Below, in pieces: positions 33,346 to 45,405 of a DNA stretch of 64,000 nucleotides (position 1 is its first letter; each line of letters begins with the position of its first letter). Source of the stretch: Combretum micranthum (Eukaryota > Streptophyta > Magnoliopsida > Myrtales > Combretaceae). The notes under the pieces were generated by a model. It saw only the letters and a program-made list of their open reading frames with translations. It did no database searches and was not told the origin of the DNA. Location of the stretch: contig JAMXBD010000579.1 of NCBI GenBank assembly GCA_024138025.1, positions 1 to 64,000 of the forward strand, given 5' to 3'. A program made the position numbers and the translations under genes.

Positions 33346-33971
33346 AACACTGGCTTCGACTTCCCCATCTACAATGTCTCAGAGGACATTCGTGAGAGGA
33401 TCTGAGTATGGTTGCCTGCGCCAGCAATAGTGGCAATAGGTGCTGTTGTGTTCCATTTTTTTCATCACTTTCATTTTTCAGGCTATGTTGTTTATGTTTT
33501 GTTATTAAACTTCTCTATCACTTTGTACGTCATGCGAATCATTATGACTACCGTCATGTTTTTTCCCTTCGTGCAATCATTTTCTATGATGATTACCATG
33601 CACGTTATTTCCATTATGTTTGTTTGTATGTAGCATCTCATATATAGTCGTTGTTTTCCACAGTTCAGACTATGTTATTTTTGTTTTATTTCGACTTCTT
33701 TCTCGCGTTCTAGACCATCAGGCAAAGGAACTTAGTGGATCACCCCAAGACTGATGGAACTACTTGACACTTCGTTTACTATGATGAACTACCTCATCAT
33801 TGGCATACATATCGAGAATCAACGAACATTAAATCGGCATCAGCAACTATGAAGTAATACGTATTTACGTGCTCATTGTTTCATTGCTTCATGCTAAATA
33901 AATCAATAGCAGACAACACAAAATAATTTATATAATGTTTACCATGCATGCTAGTTTGCATTGGGCTTTAC
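33346..33971. other. CACTA 3' non-coding sequence upstream of the LTR array
   Basis: No supported gene. It includes a T/C-rich stretch and, at ~33774-33971, a segment duplicated after the array at 48993-49190. Confidence 0.6.
33774..33971 (+). repeat. ~200-bp CACTA repeat, copy 1
   Basis: Shared with 48993-49190: tttactatg..., gagaatcaacgaacattaaatcg against gagaatcaacaacgaataaatcg, and atagcagacaacacaaaataattt against atagcagacaacacactacaattt. Copies differ by many substitutions, so the duplication predates the LTR array inserted between them. Confidence 0.7.
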
Positions 33972-36351
33972 TGTAAAGACCCGACATGCTCAATCCTCAA
34001 ATTAAGCACACCAAGTCCCCAACCACGTATAACTCTTGCGAATTATACGTAAGGTTGTCTTAAAAGAAGGTGTTTATGTTGAACATTGCTATCCGATTTT
34101 AAGTTATGAAATCGTTTAGTTAGGTTTTTAGATAACTGGATTTAGCAGCGGGAAAAATAAACTTTAATAAAAACATTTCTACATAAAAGCATTTCGAACT
34201 TTCACTATTACTAGTGGAAAACTTTCAGTTAGATAAATATTTACAATAGATTATTTACAAAAACACGGGCACTAACAAGCCCTTAAATGAAAATACTAAT
34301 TTATAAATAAATCCAGTCCTCTTACAAAATAAAACAAAAGAAGAATCAAAATACAATTAATATCTCGATCCTATCACACTTCACTCATTCTCCCATATCT
34401 TCATAATCGCTCAAAACCCGGGACAAACATCATCACATCAATCATCATCACCATCAAACTCATCATCATCAAGTCATCGTCTCATCATCATCATCAACAA
34501 TCACAATTCCTGTAAAAAGAATAACAACAACAATAATGAGCCGGAGCCCAGTACACAGCAACACAATCACACACGAAGTGACACACGAGCTTAACTAAAT
34601 GCAAATGCAACAACCACAAGTTATTATCTTTCTTTAAAGTAAACAAATCAACACGGGAGTATTCAAACTCCGGACAACAGGGATCGCGAGGGGACCTGAG
34701 TAACACTCGGACGCTCAGGGGGTTGATATAAGTAGTTCGGGTACTCATACCGTCCTAGATATCGTTAAGTCAAAGAGAAAAGTAGCTTCCTCCAGGGTTA
34801 ATAGCCGTTACTTAGCTCTATTTATACTCAGTCCATATCATAAAATATAGTTCACCCGTTCTCATAAACGTTTGAACTAAACTATGGTACTTCCTACCGA
34901 GTTTAAATAAATTTTCGCCGATCTATACCCCCCGTCGACTACCCGCCGTACCACTTAATGAAAGTCATCTCAAATGACAGGAGTGGCCTAAGCGCCTAGA
35001 TCTATCATGCTCAAACCGAGCAAGTTGCCGCTCCCGAACCAGATACCAACTTCCATCCCAAACTCATCAAACTATGAGGGGTCGCCGTTAGGTTCACACA
35101 TGACCTGGCGTAGGAATTGGATTTTAACGGCATAAAACACAAATCAACACTCATCAATTATTAAACCGTCTTTAAGTTTTTAATCCATTTAGGATGCCTA
35201 TCCTATCAATCATCACGCAAGTTACTGCGTACCTTGAATATGAAATCCAAACATAGCTTCGGAAGGAAATTTCATAAGATAATCCAGAAGATAAAATCAG
35301 ATATCCACCACTGTTAAAAAAGAGCTCGTATAAGAAACTAAACTAAACTAATCATCCACTTCATCAAAATCATATAAGAACTTAAGTTATTTATCCAGTC
35401 ATTTCAAACTCATTTTATTAAATCCTATTTGATCAGACACTAATGTGGAACCCCACTATGGCTGCGAATATCGCCCCGCCAAAATATGGACAGTTCTCCT
35501 TTGTCTGTCAAAGTATTTCTTTCTCTTTATTTATAGTGTTTTATTACAAAGCATTAGCAAGGAATTCATAAAACCAAAACATTCATTTTCCAAGTAAACA
35601 TACATTTGAAACAACATATTCACCATATTATTCAAAGATCATCCTAATTCATTCATCTAAGCTAATTAATAGCTATTATCCCATTTTAGCTTAACATTAG
35701 CCAAATTGATTAAAATTAGTCATTTAAGTCTTTTACCAAGCCAAGGTGATCAAACTATATCAATCTAATTCATTTTAGCTTAGTAAAGTTCATTAAGCCA
35801 AGTTAGACTTAGATTAATTACTAGTTCATTATATATCTAAGATCTAGTCACTTAATCCCAAGTTATCTTAAGCCTATCCAAATTCATCAAAGTTAAACAA
35901 TCTAATCCATTTTAGTTCATTAAAGTTCATTTAGTCAAGTTGAACTTAGGTTTGTTAACTAAGTTCATTTTATAACTAACTTCTAGATTTAATCTAATTA
36001 TTTGTTAAATCTATAAATCTACTTATCCCATGTTTAATTACATGAATTGATTCACTCAACACATCAAATATCACTTATCTATCTCATTTTATCTCAAAAA
36101 GATCCATTTCCTAAGCAAAACACATTTAACAAATAAAAACAAGTTTTTGACTTTGTTTTGAAAAGTGTTGCAGCTGGAAAGAATCAAAATTTAAGCATCG
36201 ATAAGTTTCGAATTTGTAAAAACTTAAAGCATGAAAGTTGTAGATCTCTTTTAAGATTTCCAACGCAACTTGAATCACCTCAATCGGAGGTCGTATGAAA
36301 AAGTTATGATGAAAATACGAAAATATGTCAAATCTGGAAATTCAACTTTTC

Positions 36352-36530
36352 AAAGGACACGGCCAAGGGACAAGTCATGTCTCCAAAATGTCGACCTGGC
36401 AATGTCACCACAGCCAACGACACGACTTGGGGACAGGCCATGTCTCTAAAATGTCACTTAAAATTACAAAGAAAAAGCCTTTGACATGCTTTGTGACATG
36501 GCTTGTCACAAAAATGTCTTTTTGACAGCC
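36352..36530. repeat. Three diverged 59-bp repeats in LTR a (also in b and c)
   Basis: gtcatgtctccaaaatgtc (~36378), gccatgtctctaaaatgtc (~36437) and gcttgtcacaaaaatgtc (~36497) are spaced about 59 bases apart. The same block is at about 42090-42270 and 47790-47970. Confidence 0.7.
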
Positions 36531-37110
36531 CGTGCTCTTTTGAAAAACGACTTTTGAAAACATTTTTATCAACTTCAAACATCATCTTTAAACACATATA
36601 CAACTTCAAACATGAATATACTTTACTTTCAACATATCAAACACTTCAAATATCATTTTAAACAACTCAAACGCTTCAACACTTCCAACAACTCCATCAA
36701 ACTTCTATTCTCAATTCATCATTTTCCTCATCACAATCCCAACTCCCATCAACCATGAATCCAATAAATACATATATAAACAACACTTTTAACTTATTTA
36801 TAACATCCATACATTATATAAACATATAAAGAACAATTAAAGTAAAAGATCAATTGAAATAGAAAACTTATCTATCTAAGAACACATGCACACTTGAGTT
36901 TTCTTTATACTTCTAGCTTGATTTCCTTCTCAAATCCCCATTTCTAACTTGATTCTCTTTTATTCCATCTTGAATTTGAGATTTGAAGAGAAGAATTTGA
37001 GAGAAAAAGAAAAAGGAAAGGAGAAGAAGAAATGGATACGGGAAAAGAATAAGAAGAAAAGAGAGAGAGAGAGAAAAAGGCAGGCAACAAAAGAAATATA
37101 AAATAGAAAA

Positions 37111-37130
37111 GATAAATATAAATATATTTT
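37111..37130 (-). promoter_or_regulatory. Candidate LTR promoter (TATA-like)
   Basis: The minus strand reads AAAATATATTTATATTTATC, followed within ~30 bases by a pyrimidine-rich ctctctct/cttcttctcc leader. It lies ~440 bases inside the LTR start. A CTATAAATA at 35528-35536 (minus strand) is an alternative core promoter. The same sequences occur in LTRs b and c. Confidence 0.3.
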
Positions 37131-37563
37131 CAAAATAACGTATTAGATTTAGAACTACCAGATCAATATCTATAGTTCCATAAGTATTTAGAAGATGATT
37201 TTAGAACCGATAGGTTACAAATTAAGAACTTATAATAAGAACTTAATTTAGGAATTTATTTTGGATACAAAGATATTTAATTTGAGTTCGGGTTTAAGAA
37301 CTGATATTTTTATTCAAGCAAATGAACTCAAATTTTACTGAGATTTAAGAATTAGCGTTTAGGCTAAGAATCAAGAGTCTAGGAATTATCTAAACATTTT
37401 TAGAACATGTTTAGAGATTTTAGGAATTTCAAATCTCAAAACCAACTTAATTATTAGCTAATTAAATTAAGTCAACTTGTCTAATTATATCCTATAATTC
37501 ATTTTAGTCATTTAATCTATCTAAACTCAATTTCTAATCTTAGTGAAGATTTGGGGTATTTCA

Positions 37564-39707
37564 TTCTTCCCACCTTACAAGAATTTCGTCCTCGAAATTC
37601 ACTTAACTTTTGTTGATAAGAGACATATCATATCTTTTTCAAACTTTGTTATCTCAAAACCTTTTATTTTTAAGACTTTTACTTAATCTTTATGGTTCCA
37701 TTACGCTTCTGTTGCGCACTTTGATCATTTTCTTTGAATTTTATTCTTATACTTCTTCATTTTGAATTATTTGGAAAACATATATAAATTCCAAATTCTA
37801 GTTATATATGATTATTGTCAAAAGGATTTTGAAGTTCTATTGGATATTTTTCATTATCTTTGATTTCGGAAAACATATTGGGATTTTGAATCATTTTTCC
37901 TTGATCACTTATATTTGGAACTTTCTTTTCATTTTCATTTCCATTTGAAGAAATATTTTGAAATTTAAGTTACATTGATTTCATTCTTTTCTTGAAAATC
38001 ATTTGTTCAAGTTTTGATTTTAAGATTTTGGAAACTTTAATGTCTCTTTAGCTTACTCAACTGATTTTCCATGCAACTTCAAAATATATAAAGCAATAGG
38101 AATTAGTTTAGCGATTTTAACCCTCCATTGACTCGATTTTAAGAAGACTCAGACTCAAACAAAAACAACAAACGACTCTGACCCACTTGTGTATCTCGCC
38201 TTTGAGATAACACACAACGACATTACCTACACAAAAGAAACAAAAGACATAACAAAACGACTCAACAATGAGGATTATAAACTCACTATTCCATTCTCAC
38301 TTGCATATATATGTCAATTTGCATATGAAACATACAGTATCCATATTCTTTTAATGATCAAAGATGTTATGTTTGGTATTCATCTTGATATGGTAGTAAT
38401 CAAGACGTCTCATGTCATTTTGGTCGCACATATATATGGAATCAATTTTTATTTTGGATCGAGAATATGGAATCGATAATAAATAGTTATCTATTCAGTG
38501 TTTTAGGATTTCAAATCTTGGTTTCCATTTTGACATGATATTGACTTTTGGAAATTTCTTGAACACTTTTACCAGTGATACATTTAGGATATTTCTTAAA
38601 TTATCTCATTTTAATCTTTTGAAAAAAAAAAAAACTTGTATTTGATTTAGATTTGATAGTCAATTTGAAATTTCGATTTTGCTAGATCATTAGATTTTCG
38701 ATAAATATGTTGTCATATTAATAGAGTTTGGAGGTTGAAATTTACTTTCCAATCTACTTGTAATTTGGTATTATTCTTTTCATTTAGAGTTTTCTTTTCC
38801 ACTTGATTTAATTTATATCTCTCACATATATAAATTTGACATGTAAAGGTCATTTGATATTTCAAATTTTCTTTTCTATTTGATTCTCTTCATTTGTCAA
38901 CATATCAACAAATTTCACTTAAGAGAGGAAGAAAGGAAATTCCTATTATAGTCTATCAAATTTTATTTAAACAAAAACATTTATGCAAAACACATACATC
39001 AATCACTTAAAGTCTATTTTCAAATTTTAAAGGATTTAGGGGAATAAATCCTAGTGTTTGTCTAAATCATTTATGCTCTATTTACATTTAGCCAAAATTG
39101 AGTTAATTTCAATTTACAAGCAAGCATTAAACAAGCACTCACAATTATATTACAAACAAAACACACATGCATATATATATATATATATATCACATAGCAT
39201 TCACCATTACATTATAAAAGAAGTCAATATAAAAGAAACATATATATACATAAACAACGCATAGGAATCATGCAATGTTCATTTTATAGGCAAGCATTAA
39301 ACATACTCTCACAATTATAACAAAATTACATAATAAACATACATGTATACATTACATCAAACACACATATACCTCATAGCATTCACAAATATACTATAAG
39401 CCAAATCGATTTAAAAGAAACATGTATATATGTATAAACAACACATAGAAATCATGCAAAGCTCATTTAAGCTCATTTTCAGATATCAACAGAAAATAAA
39501 TTTAATCCAAGTTGATTAATTTTAGTGAGACCAAATTATTTTTATTAACTACTAACTAATGGTTTATCAAACAACAAGAAACAATAAACAAGCAAACAAA
39601 CAAATCGGATCCCCAAGCTTTCCCGCACTCAACTCACCGATTCTAAACGATTCCTAATTCATTATGAAAAAGGCAATGTTCAAGATAAACATTGCTCTGA
39701 TACCATC
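37564..39707 (-). other. LARD-like internal region 1 (non-coding)
   Basis: It runs from a polypurine tract next to LTR a (minus strand aaggtgggaagaa, 37564-37576) to the PBS beside LTR b. No gag, protease, RT or integrase motif is visible in any frame. The 96-codon plus-strand frame at 38189-38479 is antisense to the element and broken in the second copy, so it is not credible as a gene. Confidence 0.8.
39694..39705 (-). promoter_or_regulatory. Primer-binding site, initiator Met tRNA (array copy 1)
   Basis: The minus strand reads TGGTATCAGAGC, separated from LTR b by two bases (ga on the minus strand). It fixes the orientation of the element. Confidence 0.92.
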
Positions 39708-42700
39708 TGTAAAGACCCGACATGCTCAATCCTCAAATTAAGCACACCAAGTCCCCAACCACGTATAACTCTTGCGAATTATACGTAAGGTTGTCTTAAA
39801 AGAAGGTGTTTATGTTGAACATTGCTATCCGATTTTAGTTATGAAATCGTTTAGTTAGGTTTTTAGATAACTGGATTTAGCAGCGGAAAAATAAACTTTA
39901 ATAAAAACATTTCTACATAAAAGCATTTCGAACTTTCACTATTACTAGTGGAAAAACTTTCAGTTAGATAAATATTTACAATAGATTATTTACAAAAACA
40001 CGGGCACTAACAAGCCCTTAAATGAAAATACTAATTTATAAATAAATCCAGTCCTCTTACAAAATAAAACAAAAGAAGAATCAAAATACAATTAATATCT
40101 CGATCCTATCACACTTCACTCATTCTCCCATATCTTCATAATCGCTCAAAACCCGGGACAAACATCATCACATCAATCATCATCACCATCAAACTCATCA
40201 TCATCAAGTCATCGTCTCATCATCATCATCAACAATCACAATTCCTGTAAAAAGAATAACAACAACAATAATGAGCCGGAGCCCAGTACACAGCAACACA
40301 ATCACACACGAGTGACACACGAGCTTAACTAAATGCAAATGCAACAACCACAAGTTATTATCTTTCTTTAAAGTAAACAAATCAACACGGGAGTATTCAA
40401 ACTCCGGACAACAGGGATCGCGAGGGGACCTGAGTAACACTCGGACGCTCAGGGGGTTGATATAAGTAGTTCGGGTACTCATACCGTCCTAGATATCGTT
40501 AAGTCAAAGAGAAAAGTAGCTTCCTCCAGGGTTAATAGCCGTTACTTAGCTCTATTTATACTCAGTCCATATCATAAAATATAGTTCACCCGTTCTCATA
40601 AACGTTTGAACTAAACTATGGTACTTCCTACCGAGTTTAAATAAATTTTCGCCGATCTATACCCCCCGTCGACTACCCGCCGTACCACTTAATGAAAGTC
40701 ATCTCAAATGACAGGAGTGGCCTAAGCGCCTAGATCTATCATGCTCAAACCGAGCAAGTTGCCGCTCCCCGAACCAGATACCAACTTCCATCCCAAACTC
40801 ATCAAACTATGAGGGGTCGCCGTTAGGTTCACACATGACCTGGCGTAGGAATTGGATTTTAACGGCATAAAACACAAATCAACACTCATCAATTATTAAA
40901 CCGTCTTTAAGTTTTTAATCCATTTAGGATGCCTATCCTATCAATCATCACGCAAGTTACTGCGTACCTTGAATATGAAATCCAAACATAGCTTCGGAAG
41001 GAAATTTCATAAGATAATCCAGAAGATAAAATCAGATATCCACCACTGTTAAGAAAAGAGCTCGTATAAGAAACTAAACTAAACTAATCATCCACTTCAT
41101 CAAAATCATATAAGAACTTAAGTTATTTATCCAGTCATTTCAAACTCATTTTATTAAATCCTATTTGATCAGACACTAATGTGGAACCCCACTATGGCTG
41201 CGAATATCGCCCCGCCAAAATATGGACAGTTCTCCTTTGTCTGTCAAAGTATTTCTTTTCTCTTTATTTATAGTGTTTTATTACAAAAGCATTAGCAAGG
41301 AATTCATAAAACCAAAACATTCATTTTCCAAGTAAACATACATTTGAAACAACATATTCACCATATTATTCAAAGATCATCCTAATTCATTCATCTAAGC
41401 TAATTAATAGCTATTATCCCATTTTAGCTTAACATTAGCCAAATTGATTAAAATTAGTCATTTAAGTCTTTTACCAAGCCAAGGTGATCAAACTATATCA
41501 ATCTAATTCATTTTAGCTTAGTAAAGTTCATTAAGCCAAGTTAGACTTAGATTAATTACTAGTTCATTATATATCTAAGATCTAGTCACTTAATCCCAAG
41601 TTATCTTAAGCCTATCCAAATTCATCAAAGTTAAACAATCTAATCCATTTTAGTTCATTAAAGTTCATTTAGTCAAGTTGAACTTAGGTTTGTTAACTAA
41701 GTTCATTTTATAACTAACTTCTAGATTTAATCTAATTATTTGTTAAATCTATAAATCTACTTATCCCATGTTTAATTACATGAATTGATTCACTCAACAC
41801 ATCAAATATCACTTATCTATCTCATTTTATCTCAAAAAGATCCATTTCCTAAGCAAAACACATTTAACAAATAAAAACAAGTTTTTGACTTTGTTTTGAA
41901 AAGTGTTGCAGCTGGAAAGAATCAAAATTTAAGCATCGATAAGTTTCGAATTTGTAAAAACTTAAAGCATGAAAGTTGTAGATCTCTTTTTAAGATTTCC
42001 AACGCAACTTGAATCACCTCAATCGGAGGTCGTATGAAAAAGTTATGATGAAAATACGAAAATATGTCAAATCTGGAAATTCAACTTTTCAAGGGACACG
42101 GCCAAGGGACAAGTCATGTCTCCAAAATGTCGACCTGGCAATATCACCACAGCCAACGACACGACTTGGGGACAGGCCATGTCTCTAAAATGTCACTTAA
42201 AATTTCAAAGAAAAAGCCTTTGACATGCTTTGTGACATGGCTTGTCACAAAAATGTCTTTTTGACAGCCCGTGCTCTTTTGAAAAACGACTTTTGAAAAC
42301 ATTTTTATCAACTTCAAACATCATCTTTAAACACATATACAACTTCAAACATGAATAACTTTACTTTCAACATATCAAACACTTCAAATATCATTTTAAA
42401 CAACTCAAACGCTTCAACACTTCCAACAACTCCATCAAACTTCTATTCTCAATTCATCATTTTCCTCATCACAATCCCAACTCCCATCAACCATGAATCC
42501 AATAAATACATATATAAACAACACTTTTAACTTATTTATAACATCCATACATTATATAAACATATAAAGAACAATTAAAGTAAAAGATCAATTGAAATAG
42601 AAAACTTATCTATCTAAGAACACATGCACACTTGAGTTTTCTTTATACTTCTAGCTTGATTTCCTTCTCAAATCCCCATTTCTAACTTGATTCTCTTTTA

Positions 42701-43301
42701 TTCCATCTTGAATTTGAGATTTGAAGAGAAGAATTTGAGAGAAAAAGAAAAAGGAAAGGAGAAGAAGAAATGGATACGGGAAAAGAATAAGAAGAAAAGA
42801 GAGAGAGAGAGAGAAAAAGGCAGGCAACAAAAGAAATATAAAATAGAAAAGATAAATATAAATATATTTTCAAAATAACGTATTAGATTTAGAACTACCA
42901 GATCAATATCTATAGTTCCATAAGTATTTAGAAGATGATTTTAGAACTGATAGGTTACAAATTAAGAACTTATAATAAGAACTTAATTTAGGAATTTATT
43001 TTGGATACAAAGATATTTAATTTGAGTTCGGGTTTAAGAACTGATATTTTTTCAAGCAAATGAACTCAAATTTTACTGAGATTTAAGAATTAGCGTTTAG
43101 GCTAAGAATCAAGAGTCTAGGAATTATCTAAACATTTTTAGAACATGTTTAGAGATTTTAGGAATTTCAAATCTCAAAACCAACTTAATTATTAGCTAAT
43201 TAAATTAAGTCAACTTGTCTAATTATATCCTATAATTCATTTTAGTCATTTAATCTATCTAAACTCAATTTCTAATCTTAGTGAAGATTTGGGGTATTTC
43301 A
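39708..43301 (-). repeat. LARD-like LTR b
   Basis: Nearly identical to LTR a along its whole length, with scattered single-base differences such as cacgagtgac for cacgaagtgac at ~40308 and aagggacacgg for aaaggacacgg at ~42092. It is shared by both internal regions. Confidence 0.9.
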
Positions 43302-45405
43302 TTCTTCCCACCTTACAAGAATTTCGTCCTCGAAATTCACTTAACTTTTGTTGATAAGAGACATATCATATCTTTTTCAAACTTTGTTATCTCAAAACCT
43401 TTTATCATTTTAAGACTTTTACTTAATCTTTATGGTTCCATTACGCTTCTGTTGCGCACTTTGATCATTTTCTTTGAATTTTATTCTTATACTTCTTCAT
43501 TTTGAATTATTTGGAAAACATATATAAATTCCAAATTCTAGTTATATATGATTATTGTCAAAAGGATTTTGAAGTTCTATTGGATATTTTTCATTATCTT
43601 TGATTTCGGAAAACATATTGGGATTTTGAATCATTTTTCCTTGATCACTTATATTTGGAACTTTCTTTTCATTTTCATTTCCATTTGAAGAAATATTTTG
43701 AAATTTAAGTTACATTGATTTCATTCTTTTCTTGAAAATCATTTGTTCAAGTTTTGATTTTAAGATTTTGGAAACTTTAATGTCTCTTTAGCTTACTCAA
43801 CTGATTTTCCATGCAACTTCAAATATATAAAGCAATAGGAATTAGTTTAGCGATTTTAACCCTCCATTGACTCGATTTTAAGAAGACTCAACTCAAACAA
43901 AAAACAACAAACGACTCTGACCCACTGTGTATCTCGCCTTTGAGATAACACACAACGACATTACACACAAAAGAAACAAAAGACATAACAAAACGATCAA
44001 CAATGAGGATTATAAACTCACCTATTCCATTCTTCACTTGCATATATATGTCAATTTGCATATGAAACATACAGTATCCATATTCTTTTAATGATCAAAG
44101 ATGTTATGTTTGGTATTCATCTTGATATGGTAGTAATCAAGACGTCTCATGTCATTTTGGTCGCACATATATATGGAATCAATTTTTATTTTGGATCGAG
44201 AATATGGAATCGATAATAAATAGTATCTATCAGTGTTTTAGGATTTCAAATCTTGGTTTCCAATTTTGATATGATATTGACTTTTGAAAATTTCTTGAAC
44301 ACTTTTTACCAGTGATACATTTAGGATATTTCTTCAATTATCTCATTTTAATCTTTTGAAAAAAACTTGTATTTGATTTAGATTTGATAGTCAATTTGAG
44401 TTTCGATTTTGCTATCATTAGATTTTCGATAAATATGTTGTCATATTAATAGAGTTTGGAGGTTGAATTTACTTTCCAATCTACTTGTAATTTGGATTAT
44501 TCTTTTCATTTTGAGTTTTCTTTTCCACTTGATTTAATTTATATCTCTCACATATATAAATTTGACATGTAAAGGCTTTTGTTTGATCATTTATTTGATT
44601 CTCTTCATTTGTCAACATATCAACAAATTTACTTGAGAGGAAGAAAGGAAATTCCTATTATAGTCTATCAAATTTTATTTAAACAAAACATTTATGCAAA
44701 ACACATACATCAATCACTTAAAGTATATTTCAAATTTTAAAGGATTTAGGGGAATAAATCCTAGTGTTTGTCTAAATCATTTGCTATATTTACATTTAGC
44801 AAATATTGAGTTAATTTCAATTTACAAGCAAGCATTAAACAAGCACTCACAATTATATTACAAACAAAAACAATGCATAATATATATATATATTTATCAT
44901 AGCATTCACATTACATTATAAGAAGTCAATATAAAAGAAACATATATATACATAAACAACGCATAGGAATCAGGCAATGTTCTTTTTATAGGCAAGAACT
45001 AAAACATCTTCACAATTATAACAAAATTACATAATAAACATACATGTATACATTACATCAAACACACATAGACCTCTAGCATTCACAAATATACTATAAG
45101 CCAAATCGATTTAAAAGAAACATGTATATATGTATAAACAACACATAGAAATCATGCAAAGCTCATTTAAGCTCATTTTCAGATATCAACAGAAAATAAA
45201 TTTAATCCAAGTTGATAATTTTAGTGAGACCAAATTATTTTTATTAAATACTAACTAATGGTTTATCAAACAACAAGAAACAATAAACAAGCAAACAAAC
45301 AAATCGGATCCCCAAGCTTTCCGCACTCAACTCACCGATTCTAAACGATTCCTAATTCATTATGAAAAAGGCAATGTTCAAGATAAACATTGCTCTGATA
45401 CCATC
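43302..45405 (-). other. LARD-like internal region 2 (non-coding)
   Basis: The same sequence as internal region 1, starting with the same polypurine tract. From about 43880 to 45100 it carries many 1-4-base deletions and a few insertions relative to region 1. No coding potential was seen. Confidence 0.8.
45392..45403 (-). promoter_or_regulatory. Primer-binding site, initiator Met tRNA (array copy 2)
   Basis: The minus strand reads TGGTATCAGAGC, two bases from LTR c. It is identical to the first copy. Confidence 0.92.

Larger units (their letters stand above)
33972..37563 (-). repeat. LARD-like LTR a
   Basis: The plus strand begins tgtaaagacccgacatgc and ends gatttggggtatttca. Contents include a cat/tca-rich tract (34397-34500), the gggagtattcaaactccgg block (~34652), the ggcctaagcgcctagatct block (~34985), three 59-bp repeats (~36352-36530) and a purine-rich gagaagaagaaatgg tract (37021-37080). 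The 84-codon minus-strand frame at 34494-34748 recurs in the other two LTRs but has no recognisable domain, and the second copy is frameshifted. Confidence 0.9.

Noticed and set aside
38189..38479. 96-codon plus-strand frame in LARD-like interior 1
   Set aside because: It is antisense to the element. The homologous stretch in interior 2 is broken by indels, and no domain is seen.
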